Assembly (NCBI RefSeq): GCF_040054535.1 | Contig: NC_090778.1 | Location: 11,178,501 to 11,242,500, forward strand | Length of the DNA: 64,000 nt | Reading direction: 5' to 3' | Origin: Antennarius striatus | Lineage: Eukaryota; Chordata; Actinopteri; Lophiiformes; Antennariidae | Shown: one piece after another, positions 36,024 to 48,375 of the stretch | Numbering within the stretch: the first letter of the stretch is position 1 | Layout of the letters: each line of letters opens with the position of its first letter | Notes under the pieces: generated by a model | What the model saw: only the letters and a program-made list of their open reading frames with translations | Database searches by the model: none | Told to the model about the DNA's origin: nothing | Made by a program: the position numbers and the translations under genes

Positions 36024-37516
36024 AGGCCTGTACCATAAAGCTGGATTATGGCTTAGCGAGATAACTTCAGGTTTAACCCTGGCTTTTCGGTACCATAAAG
36101 GTGGCTTACTTTCAATCGGGCTACGTTGCCGTGGTAACCTATGCTGAACACCTAACTTGCTCCGGAGCAGGATAAATTCAGGATAAGAGCTCAGCAGGTA
36201 TAAAAGCCCCACCTACTGACCAATCAGTTCTCTTGGAAAATGGCCTGTCCGTTTTATGAGAACCCGGTGGATCTTGGTGCACAGTAGGGGTGGGCGATAC
36301 CAGGAATTTTGGTATTGATCCAATACCAAGTAAATACAGGGTAGTATCGGCCAATACCGATACGATACCGATACTTTTTGCTTGGAAATGTAATGATCAT
36401 TGAATAATTGACCACCCCCCCTCCCCGAGTTAGTTTATTATAATTGTGATAAACACAGCACAAATATTTTAGGCAATAAAAATGTTTCATTTTTTAATAA
36501 ATAACTACAATGCAAACTTTAACAGTATAAAAAAATAAAATACTTCTACTACAACAACTGTTTTAGAACAAAAGTCAAGAGAGTCAAACCAAAAATAAGC
36601 ACCAATGTAACGTAATGTTATTTCAGGAATTAAAGTTTGTTTAGCATTTTAATGTACATGGTTCACAATAAGTTCGAAATTATGAGAGACTCATTTTTGG
36701 GGTAATAAATATTACACTAATGAAAATGGTTTTTCTTCTCATTCACTATACAGTATAACTTTTATTTATATCATTACAATTCAGACCCAATAGGAAAGCG
36801 GTCACACTAATAACAATATCAATAAAATATTGTAAACCTTGTATTTTTATCTGATTACTTTAGTAATAGAATTAATCAATAGATTAATCGATTCCTTGGG
36901 TAACGGATAGCTATAGCCCTTAGTAAAACAAGATTTTTTTTCAACTTGGTGAACGTATAACCACTGAGCCAATCTCCTGAAATTGATACATTGTGAAAAA
37001 CAGATTACGTGGGTCTTGTTGATTTTTTTGGCTGAAAAACCTCTGCCAGAGTCCATTGTCTCTGTCCGGAGGATGCAGCAGGCCAGTGGCCAGGTAGGGG
37101 GAGGGGCTAAAGGTGTACCTGAGTCACTCAGGCAGAGACTCAGAGTAGCAGGGGGCGCTGGGCAAGAGAGAGAGAGGGTGTGCTATTTGCTCAGAGAAGC
37201 GGCGCTTTGAGGAAATTGGTGGAGGAGCAAAGTATCGATCATGGGACAATAGTATCGATCCGATCCAAGTACTTAGCATCGGTAATATCGATATTTGGAT
37301 CAATCCGCCCACCCCTAGCGATTGGTCGCATGCAGCAAACTCCATCCTTTTTATGTGAGCGCGCACAGATCTAGAGTGGACAAGCCTGAATTGAATTAGT
37401 GAGTTGATAGCCAGCTTTATGGTACCGAAAATCCGGAGGGCGGATGTCTCGACAATTGAAGCCAGATAAGTAGGAGGAAGGCCGGCTAGGTTAATCAAGC
37501 TTTATGGTACAGGCCT
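36024..37516. mobile_element. PIF/Harbinger-like non-autonomous element, copy 2
   Basis: 1493 bp, same ends (AGGCCTGTACCA) and same order as copy 1, flanked by CAG on both sides (36021-36023 and 37517-37519). Identity to copy 1 appears above 90 percent by eye. It keeps the complete nested element (36285-37317) and lacks the (GATA)n block. It lies in direct orientation to copy 1, about 4.4 kb away. Confidence 0.87.
36285..37317. mobile_element. Nested element with TAGGGGTGGGCG termini
   Basis: Perfect 12-bp inverted ends TAGGGGTGGGCG (36285-36296) and CGCCCACCCCTA (37306-37317). Both sub-terminal regions are rich in GATACC/GGTATC-like words, which transposases often bind. The end resembles hAT-type CAGGGGTGGGC, but no 8-bp target duplication could be seen. 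As both outer copies contain it, it inserted before the outer element spread. Confidence 0.65.
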
Positions 37517-37519
37517 CAG

Positions 37520-39104
37520 GTAGCTCTTATCCTCTGTGGATGACACACAAAGCCTGTCCAGCACATGCTTAACATGAAACAGAACTTAAATTGACTTTAG
37601 TCACAAAACACTGATTTAAGAAAATATATACTGCTGCTTCTACAAGGGATATCACCTGAGGCCCCCTGTTGGTGAGGTCAGTGAAGTCATTTCCAGAGTT
37701 CCAAATGAGCAACTTGTAAGGGGGACGGCGCCTTGCTCAAGGGTGCCTCGGCAGTGCTCCGGAGGTGAGCTAACACCTCCCACTGTCAGCTCACCTCTTG
37801 GTGAGCTTTTTACATCAGCTTACTTTTTACATCAGCTCTTTATTGGAAGGCTGCATGTCTGTACCCATTTGCAAAATCCTACGGATGGCTCAGGCAGCAG
37901 AATTATTTTCCAGGAAAATTGCATCCGAGGATTTAATATGTGATGCTGATGAAACATGTTTCCAAACATGAAGGCAGGGTTAAATAATACTATCATATTT
38001 ATTTTTCTAACAGCTACAATATTGTTTGAATTGCTTCAGTGGAATTACTTTAGTTTCATGCACTCCAACATTGGGGTCAGAATTTCAATAGTATATACAT
38101 TGAAATGATACCTGTTGTTAGTAATTTTAGTTCATTAAAAATTATTTAAATGTTACATTTTACAACAAATCATGATTAATTAAGCTCCATGTTGGTGAAA
38201 AGAACAATTTTAACAGCTCAGAAAAAATGTACAATTGAGAAATGTTTTTCCAATTGAATAAAAGAATGAGCTGATTTCTACTTACATCTTAGATGCTTAC
38301 AACTCAGGATTCCCCCTTTAAAAATTCTGCTGTGCCAATTAACAGTCTTCTTCCTCCCTGGTTATTTGATGGGTCAGGTTCATTTTGAGAAAAACATGCA
38401 ATCAGTTGTCTATATCATGAAGAACAACATACATTTGGGAGTTTGCAGACGGCAGACAGCTGAGTAGTTTTCAGTACATCTAAAAAAAACTTCTCTCTGG
38501 AACTAGGTTGTCAGATGATCCATATGCTGCCCTGACCTGAACCATGTTGGCCTGAATGCTCAGTATTTATAGGATTCAAGCCAAATATGCGGAATATATT
38601 GTCCTGTCAACCCAGCTTCTTGGGTGGCTTGCTGAACTTAGAAATGGATCAAATGGTTTTGCGTATAATAGTGAAAAATTACCCTTTTTATCTGAATTTT
38701 AAATGTTGCCACATTTTTGATGCACGTCTAAAGATGTTTTCACATTACTCATCTTAACATTTCTCTGTCTTGTGGGTTTTTTTGTATCCTCAGTTTCGCT
38801 GTAGAACTACGCGTATTTATTAGACATTTACTAATATATTGTGTCTGGATATTCTAATTCTTGGTAGAGGAAATTGGATTACAACTGATGACTGCAGTGA
38901 GACAAATCACCAGAGGCAAACGTGTGATCCATGAAACAAACAGCTGTAATCTGCGATTGAATGACATGAATGCTACACTTTCTAACTCGAGAAAACTCTT
39001 AATATTGACTTATTCCTTTTAAATTTGTTCATAAACCACTGAAAACACTTATATAAACTGTGTCAAATCTAAATTCAAACGTACAATAAAACTTCTTGTG
39101 TTCA
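37520..39104. other. AT-rich intergenic DNA
   Basis: No gene or recognised transposon ends. Confidence 0.5.
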
Positions 39105-39198
39105 AAAGTTGTGAAAAGGGATAAAACTTTGTCTGATTTGATCAAAACATTTTGATCAAAAGAAAAGTCCATAAAGTTTTATCCCTTTTCACAACTTT
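39105..39198. repeat. Perfect 26-bp inverted repeat with a second palindrome in its loop
   Basis: Left arm 39105-39130 and right arm 39173-39198 are exact reverse complements. Within the 42-nt loop, 39137-39147 and 39150-39160 form another exact 11-bp inverted repeat around TTTGATCAAA. No gene or transposon ends explain it. It lies about 2.2 kb past the purb stop, near a possible purb poly(A) signal. Confidence 0.92.
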
Positions 39199-39319
39199 AT
39201 GGATTTTTTTTCCATAAAAAATGTTTCATCAATTCCAAAATTAATCTGATCACTGATAAGCATAAGAAAATATCCTAATGTCAGAAGGATAAGAAGACCT
39301 CTCCTGAGCAAAAACATTT

Positions 39320-39325
39320 TTTATT
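39320..39325 (-). promoter_or_regulatory. purb: Candidate purb poly(A) signal
   Basis: AATAAA on the minus strand (TTTATT on +), about 2.06 kb beyond the stop codon. PURB mRNAs have long 3' UTRs in other vertebrates. The DNA between is non-coding and would then be 3' UTR. Other AATAAA-like words exist, so the choice is uncertain. Confidence 0.35.
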
Positions 39326-41069
39326 TCTTGTTGAAAGGAACTTGGTAGAATATTACAGCAGAACACACGACTGAAACAGCTGCCATTTCACGTAACACAG
39401 TACAGGAAGAAGGATGTAGTTCAATCTCATGTGTAATATTATATATAGTTATATTTATATCAATAGAAAAGAAAAAAATATTGCTCCCCGGTTTTTTTTT
39501 TTTTTCATATGGCATTTCTGCATTCATTGTGTTGAAGTGGATAAAATAAAATCCAACAGGTTTACACACCAAAAGGAAGTGGGACGATGAAAGTGACATT
39601 CCCCCAAAATAAGGGGACTTTGTGGCTTTCATATTAGGATGAAGTAAACATGAGAATTTTTTTCATTGCAAGAAATAAAACTAGAAACCGATCTAAAAAT
39701 GGATAAATACCATCATACAGCAATCAGAATATGCAAAAGAAAAGAACACAAGGCAGCTCCGCGGGAGAGCAAGCATGCAAAAAAAAAGATACCTTTAGAA
39801 TACACACTAAAAACATGATGCTGATGAATGCAGGTGTTTGGTTTGCGTCGTATGGCAACTGATGGAAAGTCAGTTTATGACAAAAATATGGTTATACATT
39901 GTACTGAAAGAAGGGGACAACTTGATGCAATGTAAAGTGAACTGGAGTGCGAGTGTTTGCTGACAAACTACTTCAATGAAGTTGTTTCTCAAAATTGCCA
40001 TTACATCTCATGTTATCAATTTGTTGTACTCTTAATTTCTTCTAAAGAATAAAAGCAATGTTAGGAAACAAAAAAGCAGGTATGAAATATCACCCTGGAC
40101 AGTTGCATCCAAGTTTAGTGTTTTTAAATAAGCCACTTCAGGCAGCATTATCTAATAAATGTCTCATATTTCTAAGACGCATTTCAATAAATCTCTTTTG
40201 AAAAATAATCTATCTAGAATTGATCTTTTTAGTACGTAAATCTCTTCGAGTATATTTATTCTTTAGGTGCATTGCCCTACTGTGGTCTTTGATTTCCAAG
40301 AGCACCAAATATTTCTTACAATCAGACTGAACACTGCTTCAGTCATTAATGGTCTGAGTTCAAGATTAAAGGATCCAAATGTTGCACTCTAAAGAAGTCG
40401 ACAAGGTCACAATTTCCTTGAGACCACAACTCCAGCCCGGCAATATTAAGCTTTCAACTTGAAAAATCGTGACCAGTGCTACAGGCCTGGGCTCATGGTG
40501 TCCCCTTTGATTTAAAAAGGTCAGAGGCCAGACATGGGCCTGCATCATATGAGACATCATCAGTTGCCACAGACATCTCAGCTGCAGCAACTGGTTGAAC
40601 AGCACTGCACCCAGAACCCCTTGGATATGATGCAGAGGCACAGTGTATGCTAATATACCCCAAAATACTGAGACACAAGCAAGTCACAGGTTCAGCTATC
40701 GGAGCAGAAAGTTAGCACCTAAGGGGTGACCCACGAGGGAGAGATGAGGGGGGTCATTTGGATCATGCAACAAATCCAAAGAAGTTGTGTGCTTGTAACA
40801 GGTCAACTTAGTGGACCTCGCTGGGCTGAGATGTCCTGTAATGTCAAGGACCCCCCCCCCAATAGCTGAGGCAGTGGCTTTGGGTGTTGTGGGTCTGTGT
40901 GAGTGAGCTGTCACAGGTCACTCTAGACAACACGCAGCCATTGTGAGTGACGCAGGCACTGCCTCACTCCCACTCTCACCTGCTGGTATATCACTCTTCC
41001 TCACAGTCAAACAGGTGAGTGCTTTCTATTTGATGTCAATTCAGACTGCTATGTCTTGCATTTGCTGGG

Positions 41070-41073
<4 letters not shown>

Positions 41074-41139
<66 letters not shown>
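41074..41139. repeat. (TA)n microsatellite, about 33 units
   Basis: Uninterrupted TA tract, about 250 bp beyond the purb stop codon and therefore probably in its 3' UTR. Confidence 0.95.
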
Positions 41140-41141
<2 letters not shown>

Positions 41142-41388
41142 CAGGTTGTCAATGGAGTATCTTATACAAGAACTTCAGCTGCTCGCTCTTATTTAGCTAT
41201 AACATCCACCTAAACTTTAGAACATGGTTCTCTTATATAGATTTTAATTTGTCAGTCAAATATATTTTTACTCCATTGTTTCAGCATTTTTACGTTCTGT
41301 GCGTCATGCACAAAACAGTCACTCCTCTTTCTATTTGTCGCCAGGCTTTGCATCACGTTGTCAGCTCCACAAGTCAGCCACCTCTCCA

Positions 41389-42321
41389 TCAGTCGTCGTC
41401 CACGTCGTCCCCCTCGGACTCCTCTCCGGCTCTCCTCTCGTACATCTTATCCCGGTGTCGCTCCTGGATCTCCTTCATCTCCTCGGCGTAGCGGCTGAAC
41501 GCTCCGCCGAACTTGCTCCAAGCCTTGAACGGGATTGTGATCGAGTTTCTGTAACTGGGCTTCACTTCACTCACCCGTAAGAAAACTCCGTACTTGTTGG
41601 ATCCCACGTCAAAGAAGAACCTCTTGGAGTCCACCATGATCGAGGTGCCCTCCGGAAGCTCGCTGTAGCCCCCGGCCCCTCCGCCTGCGGCCAGCTCCTC
41701 TTCATCTCCCCCATAGTCGTCTATCAACTTGGCCAAGGCGTCACGAAACTCTATGAGACCCTGGGCCGGGAGAGCTATGGTTTGGCCGGCCTGTAATCCG
41801 GCACCAGGAAGCCCACCGACCCCAACTCCGAAGCCGGGGCCTCTGTTGACGGTCTGCCTGATCCGGAGGAACCGGCCCCGCTGGTTCTCCTTCAAATCGA
41901 GGTAGTATTTTCGATTCTCGCGCACCAGAAATTCGCTCTTCAAGGCCCGTCTAGGCCCGGTGTCGTCCCCGCCGGAAGATTGAGCGATCTGCTCAGGCGT
42001 GCTAGGCCCAAGCTGGGCGTAGTGCTCTATGAAATCCCCAAGGTAGTCACGGAACTCCGCCGCCACTGACATCGACAGGGTCAGGCGGCTCTTCGAACCT
42101 CCGGCGCCGACCTCGGCGATTTTGATGAACCGGCCTTTGGCATTCTGCTTCACGTCAAGGTAGAAGCGCTTGTTCTGAATGTCTAGCCGCTTTGACGCCA
42201 GCTCCTGGGTCTCCGAGTCCCGCTGGTAATGCTGGAACCCGCCGCCGCCACCACCTCCACCCCCTCCGCCGCTGCTACCACCACGTTCACTGCCACTGTC
42301 CCCATCCGCCATCTTCGCCAC
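41389..42321 (-). CDS. purb: Transcriptional regulator Pur-beta, single coding exon, 310 aa
   Basis: Purine-rich single-stranded DNA and RNA binding protein, acting in transcription repression and mRNA handling in nucleus and cytoplasm. Three PUR repeats are visible: about residues 41-105 ([17 protein letters not shown] ... FIEHYAQLG), 126-205 ([20 protein letters not shown] ... LIDDYGG) and 222-287 ([19 protein letters not shown] ... [10 protein letters not shown]). The N-terminus is the family's acidic then Gly-rich leader (residues 5-28). The C-terminus is the acidic [10 protein letters not shown] tail. Start: ATG at 42321, with a second ATG three codons on that gives the [10 protein letters not shown] start usual in mammals; either is possible. 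Length agrees with mammalian PURB (about 312). Single-exon CDS is normal. h2az2 lies head to head, 725 bp away. Pur-beta is chosen over Pur-alpha from the [12 protein letters not shown] start and the tail. Confidence 0.96.
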   Translation of the reverse strand: MAKMADGDSGSERGGSSGGGGGGGGGGGFQHYQRDSETQELASKRLDIQNKRFYLDVKQNAKGRFIKIAEVGAGGSKSRLTLSMSVAAEFRDYLGDFIEHYAQLGPSTPEQIAQSSGGDDTGPRRALKSEFLVRENRKYYLDLKENQRGRFLRIRQTVNRGPGFGVGVGGLPGAGLQAGQTIALPAQGLIEFRDALAKLIDDYGGDEEELAAGGGAGGYSELPEGTSIMVDSKRFFFDVGSNKYGVFLRVSEVKPSYRNSITIPFKAWSKFGGAFSRYAEEMKEIQERHRDKMYERRAGEESEGDDVDDD

Positions 42322-43046
42322 CAGCAGCCCGTCTCTCTGCGTAGCTGTGACACCCCCCCACCCCTGACTCGTGGAGGAAACCGGACACTAGCTTCGCTGC
42401 TCTGGTTGGTCAGTTGTCCTGTCAATCATAACGTCTTACATTTTTATTCGTCAATTAACCTGTCTGTTATTTTAACGTACCTGCCTTCTGATGACTTCTT
42501 GAACAGATTGCTTTTATGACTCCACAATAGTTCTCAACATCAGCATATACTGATGTTATATGATTATTAGCAAAATTGAATTATAATTTAAATCATATGA
42601 AGGACTTTAATTAGTTGTTATATCACATATCCGATTAAAATCACTACAAACTATCTGTAGTTGAAGCGATAATGAATGCGTTTTCCTGGAATTTGGCCGT
42701 TAATGCCAATTTTAGCTCTGGTAATGAATTCTATACAATTAACGGATGGATGTCCCTGGAAGGACACTCCACCCGTAGACCCGCCTACTAGCTGGTTTCG
42801 TGCGCAAAAGCAGGCACGAGCCGCACGACGTCTCCGTGGTGGGGGATGGGTGAATGTTCAGTAAGTCTTTTGGTGATTGGTAGATACGAAGATTCGAAGT
42901 ATCAACGCGCATTGTGGTTGGCTGATAATCTCCCATGAGGGGTCTCATGCAAAAGATTTCCGAAAGGGTTTATTGTTTCTCTGCTTTCGGGAGCCGAAAC
43001 AGTTTGGCATCTGCTCAGTCCAACAATCAAATAACGAGACATAAAA
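42322..43046. promoter_or_regulatory. Shared purb / h2az2 intergenic promoter region
   Basis: 725 bp between divergent start codons. It holds an inverted CCAAT box (ATTGG) at 42876-42880 and no clear TATA box. The h2az2 5' UTR occupies its right end and the purb 5' UTR its left. CCAAT-driven control would fit h2az2. Bidirectional use is inferred from geometry. Confidence 0.6.
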
Positions 43047-45102
43047 ATGGTAGGTGTCGTCCGTCTAATGCTAACTACGTGAAAAAAACCCTAGATTTAT
43101 TTGTGGTGTAATTGATGTGCAACACTGTACTAGGTAGTTTTGAATTTGAACTCGGAATTCGACCATAAGGTGTGTGGTTAGAGAAAGCTTGCTAAAACGC
43201 TAAATGTCAGCTAACACATTAGCATCACGTTTAGCGCGAGAAGTCTGAATTTGTTGATGTTAATTAAAATTTACTCTTGTTTCTTCGTGACTTGTTTTTG
43301 TCGGATTATACAATTATTTAAAGTAATGTCTGGTTTATTAGAAGCGCCTTTTTAAATTTAAATCGAATCCACTGGATTTTTTTTCACTCGGTGTAACTTA
43401 GCATTTTTGAAAGGTGGATTAGCAACCATAATGAAGCTAAGTTTCATTAGCTATATATAATGAGCTGAGCGTTTGGTTAAGTGAATGTTGGCGGTATGTA
43501 TTTTCTAAGAAACACCACGAAGAGCAAAATTAACTAAAATACTGTGGTTTCAAAGCATTGGTGACTGATACATTTTTCGTGTCCAAATTCCTGAATGAGA
43601 AGTCGAGCGCCGACCGTCTTAAGGCGGTGGGTCTGTTTTCTGTTTGCCGCGGGTTCGCAGGCAGCCGTTCACTAACAAATTGTCTTGTTTTTCCAGGACA
43701 CATGTTGGGTTTTTTCGCTTTATATGTTCATTTCCGGGTGTTCTTTGTTAATTCTTAAAACAGTCGCAGCAGCGGCTTTGTTATGTTTGATTTTTGTTGT
43801 TGGCGGGAAAGTAAAAATAGTTGGAACAACGATCACTTTTGAAAAGAAAAAAACGATTTCTTGTTTTTCTGATCAGTTTTTGTTTTGTTTGTTAATTTCA
43901 CAGCTTTACACGTAAGTGTGTGAGACATTGTAAGCTTGTCAAACTAGGATGAAATTTTAATGTTAATGCAGGACTTAAAACTGCACAGACTCCATTGTAG
44001 CATATCAAATTGCTGCTTTAGCTTTGCTAAGCTTGTTAATATGCTCTACATATTTCTCCATGAAGGCTGGTGGCAAGGCAGGAAAAGACAGTGGAAAAGC
44101 CAAGGCAAAAGCAGTGTCCCGCTCTCAGAGGGCTGGACTGCAGGTAAACATCTTCAGTGTTCATTTAGCCATTTCTACATAATTGCGTACATAGGTGCTC
44201 CTGTCCTTGATTTATGAGGGATTCCCATTTTTGTTTGTCTTAAAATACTGTTTATCTGTCAGTTCCCAGTGGGTCGTATTCACAGGCACTTGAAGACTCG
44301 CACAACCAGCCATGGTCGCGTAGGAGCAACAGCAGCTGTTTACAGTGCTGCTATCCTCGAGTATCTCACTGCTGAAGTAAGTCGGATCCATTTTGTGTGT
44401 GTTGGTAATTGACAGTGTATGCAGTTTTTGTCTTTGCATCAATGTATGTGGTCATTATTGTTTTCAGGTACTAGAGTTGGCAGGTAATGCTTCTAAAGAC
44501 TTGAAAGTGAAGCGTATCACTCCCCGCCACTTGCAGCTGGCCATCCGTGGTGATGAGGAGTTGGACTCTCTTATCAAGGCAACAATTGCTGGAGGAGGTG
44601 AGCCCCGAACACACAAGCATATGTATACAGTGTGCCCTCGTTCCTCGCGGGTAATGCGTTCCAGGAACCACACACGATTAACGAATTCGACGATAGAGCT
44701 ACAAACGTATTATTTACTGTAATTTAAAAGTTTATGACCCTCCCCATACTGATATTAAACCACCTTTGATTTGTATTACCTTTTCCCACACTCTTATCGA
44801 CTGTTTCAAGCACTTTTCTGTCTCACATAAGTCCGAGACTCACAGAACCTAGCGCATTTCCGGATGCCGTCAGCCAATAAAATGCGCGTACGGTGTCATT
44901 TGACTGCCTACCAAAAATCCACGATGAGGAGAAGTCGCTAGCATTTATGCGCGAGGGCGCACTGTTATAATGTGTACATGATTGTGTTTTTCAGTGTTTA
45001 CACATTATAAATAATATCCCGTTTTTTTGTTTTTTTTCAGGTGTCATTCCCCATATCCACAAATCCCTAATTGGGAAGAAGGGCCAGCAGAAGACTGCAT
45101 AG
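43047..45102 (+). CDS. h2az2: Histone variant H2A.Z.2, 128 aa, five coding exons
   Basis: Replication-independent histone H2A variant placed at promoters and regulatory nucleosomes. Coding exons 43047-43049 (the ATG alone), 44066-44143, 44263-44376, 44468-44597 and 45041-45102 join in phase (0,0,0,1). The result matches H2A.Z throughout the histone fold. The isoform is H2A.Z.2 rather than H2A.Z.1: Ala at position 14 or 15 of the KAKAK stretch, Thr in HLKTRTT, and C-terminal KTA instead of KTV. The first intron directly after ATG and a polyadenylated, not stem-loop, mRNA are normal for H2A.Z genes. No histone 3' stem-loop is seen. Intron 4 holds a MITE (44628-44964). The neighbour purb matches the mammalian locus. 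Confidence 0.98.
44628..44964. mobile_element. Non-autonomous MITE, copy B (h2az2 intron 4)
   Basis: 337 bp with inverted ends CAGTGTGCCCTCG and, at the right, the complement of CAGTGCGCCCTCG. Same family as 16040-16367. Left flank is TA; the right flank is TT, so one duplication base has changed. It starts 30 bp after the exon 4 donor, so it is close to the splice site. Confidence 0.8.
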
Positions 45103-47766
45103 GTGCCATATTTGCCAGAAATTTTGGGGCTTGGGCTTTGTTTGGACCAGGAGTTCACATTTGTTCTTTTTTATTATTATAGCAAAAAAAAGAGTGATTT
45201 TTAGATTTTGTGTTGTAATATTTTCCCATAACTAGAAAAACATACAGAAAACCCCTTAACGACAAAAAACCCTTTGTATGTTATTGTAGAATGTTTGATT
45301 GATTATTTCAACTGGTCACAGTGAATTTATTTGATTGGCCTGAGACTCTGTAATGTTTTATACTGAAAAAGACATTGTTAAACCATTTTTATATAAAAGA
45401 CAAAGCTTGTTTTGTGGTTATTTTCTTGAAATTGCAGTATTTGCTATGACACGTTTTTATGAAGATCTATTTTTTTGGACAGCAAAATAGGTAACAACTT
45501 AATCTGAGATGGTGCTCCACTCCTTGCATTATAGTGATGTTTACTTTTTTCCTTTACATTAAAATGAAATTGCAATTTTCTGCTCCAATATATTGTATTT
45601 GTATAAGACAGGTCAGAAATGTATAATGTGTCCTTGCTGCTGTGAGTACTGATTTTGCATTTTGAACCTCACTGTGGCGTCAGCTTGGAAATAAGTTGGC
45701 ACCTTGTTCATTTGGAGAAGGTGGATTGAAAAAAAATCTAGCCAATGTGCTTTTAAAATAATTCACAAAATGTTCCCGCATTCAGTGGATCCCTTTTTTC
45801 CCAAGTTAAGCGTTTTTGAAATGTGTTCAGAAAATTGGTTGCATATTTTGTCTGCGAATAAATTCCCATTGCATGTCATCTTCTGCTTGGCTTGAAACCA
45901 CAATCCAAAGGGTTTTTTTAATTCATATTTTAGATGGTTTAACACTTTACAGCATTGATTTTTTTTTTTGTGTGTGTAAAGAACTTAGTTGGACTATTTG
46001 AATCATTATGCAACAGCCTGAACATACAGGAAGTTATTCTCAGTCGTCTTTGCTTGTCCTGCAGTTTGTAACTTGACAGTAGGGGGAGTCATTGTCTCAA
46101 CAACATACTGGAAGGTCACATGGACGTCCTAATGAACAAGATTTACCAATACTTAAATCAGCGTCCAACTACAAAAATAAAAGATTGATTAGGAATTTAG
46201 TGGTAAACTTCCTGTGGCCTTAGTCAATATATGAATTTGATATGTTTATTTCAAGTGAGTGGTAAGAGAGCATTAGGAATCTTAACAGCTGTTTTGGAAG
46301 TCACTTATTGGATCAAGAAGGTTAGAGGGTTTAACATCTAATATAGGCACAAGAAACTTAATGAGAAATAGGTACAAAAGACCTTTTATATCTGTACAGC
46401 AAATGTGAGGGGTTTATGCTTCCTAAAAGGGAGATATTTCATAAAATGGGTTCTACATTTAATGTTGAAAAAGAAGCAAGATATCCACAGTATGACAAAA
46501 CCAATGTAAGTAAGTTGTAAGTTTGTATTTTATTTTAGTGGAGTGCTAAGCGTAATATGTTTTAACACGCAACAGACATTTTGTTTACACTAAAGACAAA
46601 GTACAACTAATTATGATGGTATTCACATGGTTTTTACAGGTATTATTACAATTTAACCCGATGATGGCGCTGTAACACTAAAGTTTCATAATTCAATACC
46701 ATCTGTGGCAAATTTTATGGCAATTCATTTTTGTGGTTGCAGTTTACCCAAAATCTCAGAGCTACCGGGAAAAATCAGGAGATAATTCATTTAAATAATC
46801 ACTTCCTGGATGTAACAACAAGAGTCCAGTAGTCGTTGAGAGACTCATCTGGACCAACGTGGTTCACTTACCGGCTGATGGATGCTGACACCCCCAGGGT
46901 GGGTCATGTCACTTAAAGCAGATGAAGATGTATTAATGACTGAACCTGAGCAGGGATTGTCTTGCTTGGATGATCAGGGAATAAATAAAATAGACAATGA
47001 TCAACAACTGAGCTCTGAAATACCATGATGAGGGATGGCATTTGCAAATGACACTATATAATTAATATTTTAACTATTCTAAATTACAATAGTTGTCTGC
47101 AGATTATCTCTTTATCATAAAATCACATACTGTATAAATATAAAGCAGATGACATCATTAACTGCGATGACTGCTGCAAACTCAGGAATGCCATCAGATG
47201 AAGATTATTAAATACGGCATCATCTGCATTGTCCATATGAATACCAGCCTCTGTGGGAGCACATGAAAGACAAAGAATCTTGGTCTTCAAAGAGGAAGAG
47301 TATTTTGTTTATTCTTACATCTCTCTCTCCCAACTGTCTTTACAGTCCCCTCATGAGGATGGTGGGAGGGTGACAACTTCAGGTCAAACTTCAGCTCCTA
47401 TTCTCTTCTGAAAGCAGAAGAGAATTTCAGCTCAAATAAAATAATACATGACAATCTTTATGTTGATAAGAGAAACATTTCTGTTTCTAATAAGAGTGGT
47501 TCAACCTCAATTCCAGAAAACATTTATTGTTTTCATCACCGTTGTAAAGAAGGTCTAGCTGGTTTTATCAAAAGTTCTGTATGTAAAATGAAAACATTGT
47601 TAATTCTGAGAGGAATTATGTTTTTGGTGATTTGTACAGTTGAGTTACACAAAGTCTTGCAGTCAATAAGAGAGCAATCCATTGCAAGTCCATTGCACAG
47701 CATTTCCACACAGCCTGGCATTGGTTGAACACACTCAGTACTAAAATGATCTTGACTGCTTACAAA
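45103..47766. other. h2az2 3' UTR and AT-rich intergenic DNA
   Basis: The h2az2 3' UTR begins here; several AT-rich words resemble poly(A) signals, none decisive. Beyond about 45.6 kb there is no gene or recognised repeat. Confidence 0.5.
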
Positions 47767-47851
47767 TTACAGTATTTTCTGGACTATAGGGCGCAACTGT
47801 ATATAAGCCGCATCCGCTCTATTTAAAAAAAAAAAGAAAAAAAGATAGACC

Positions 47852-48044
47852 GCGGGCAACACGGTGGCGCAGTTAGTAGTGCTGGTTCTGGGTTCGAGTC
47901 CCGCTCTGTGCAGACTTTGCATGTTCTCCCCGTGTCTGTGTGGGTTCTGTCCGGGTTCTACGCGCCAGGAGTTTGCCCCGCCTCACGCTCTAAGACAGCT
48001 GGGATGGGCTCCAGCTCCCTGTGACCCACTATGCGCTTATTTAT
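47852..48044 (+). repeat. tRNA-headed SINE-like unit 1
   Basis: It starts 'gcgggcaacacggtggcgca' and has the B-box-like 'ggttcgagtcccgc' and 'cagctgggatgggctccagc' near its end. A related but not identical unit follows at 48101. It resembles a degenerate tRNA but cannot fold as one. Confidence 0.7.
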
Positions 48045-48100
48045 GCCGTTATTTAATCCATTTGAGCAAAATTATAAAATGCTATCATACTTATTTCAGT

Positions 48101-48254
48101 GGGGCAGCACGGATGCGCAGTGGGTAGCGCTGTCGCCTCACAACACGGCGGTTCCGGGTTCGAGTCCCGCTCTGTGCAGAGTTTGCATGCTTTCCGGGTT
48201 CACCGGCTTCCTGCCACCTCAGGTTGATTGGCCGGTCCCAAATTGCCCATAGGA

Positions 48255-48290
<36 letters not shown>

Positions 48291-48375
48291 ATGGTTCTGG
48301 CATCGTGCCCAGAGTGTCCCCCGTCTCACGCCCTGTGCCAGCTCCCCATGATCTGCTATGGTGGATAAAGAGGCA
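48101..48375 (+). repeat. tRNA-headed SINE-like unit 2 with internal (GT)n
   Basis: It starts 'ggggcagcacggatgcgcag' and has 'ggttcgagtcccgctctgtg'. A GT run of about 16 units lies at 48259-48289, and the unit ends like a common fish repeat ('ctgctatggtggataaagagg'). Similar degenerate pieces occur at 52190-52330 and 61610-61690. Confidence 0.7.

Noticed and set aside
42183-42519. Frames overlapping the purb start on both strands
   Set aside because: They arise from the Gly-rich GC-biased leader of purb; no splice partners or similarity.
47880-48180. Possible tRNA genes (ggttcgagtccc B boxes)
   Set aside because: The acceptor and anticodon stems cannot be formed, and the units repeat with SINE-like tails, so they are SINE heads.
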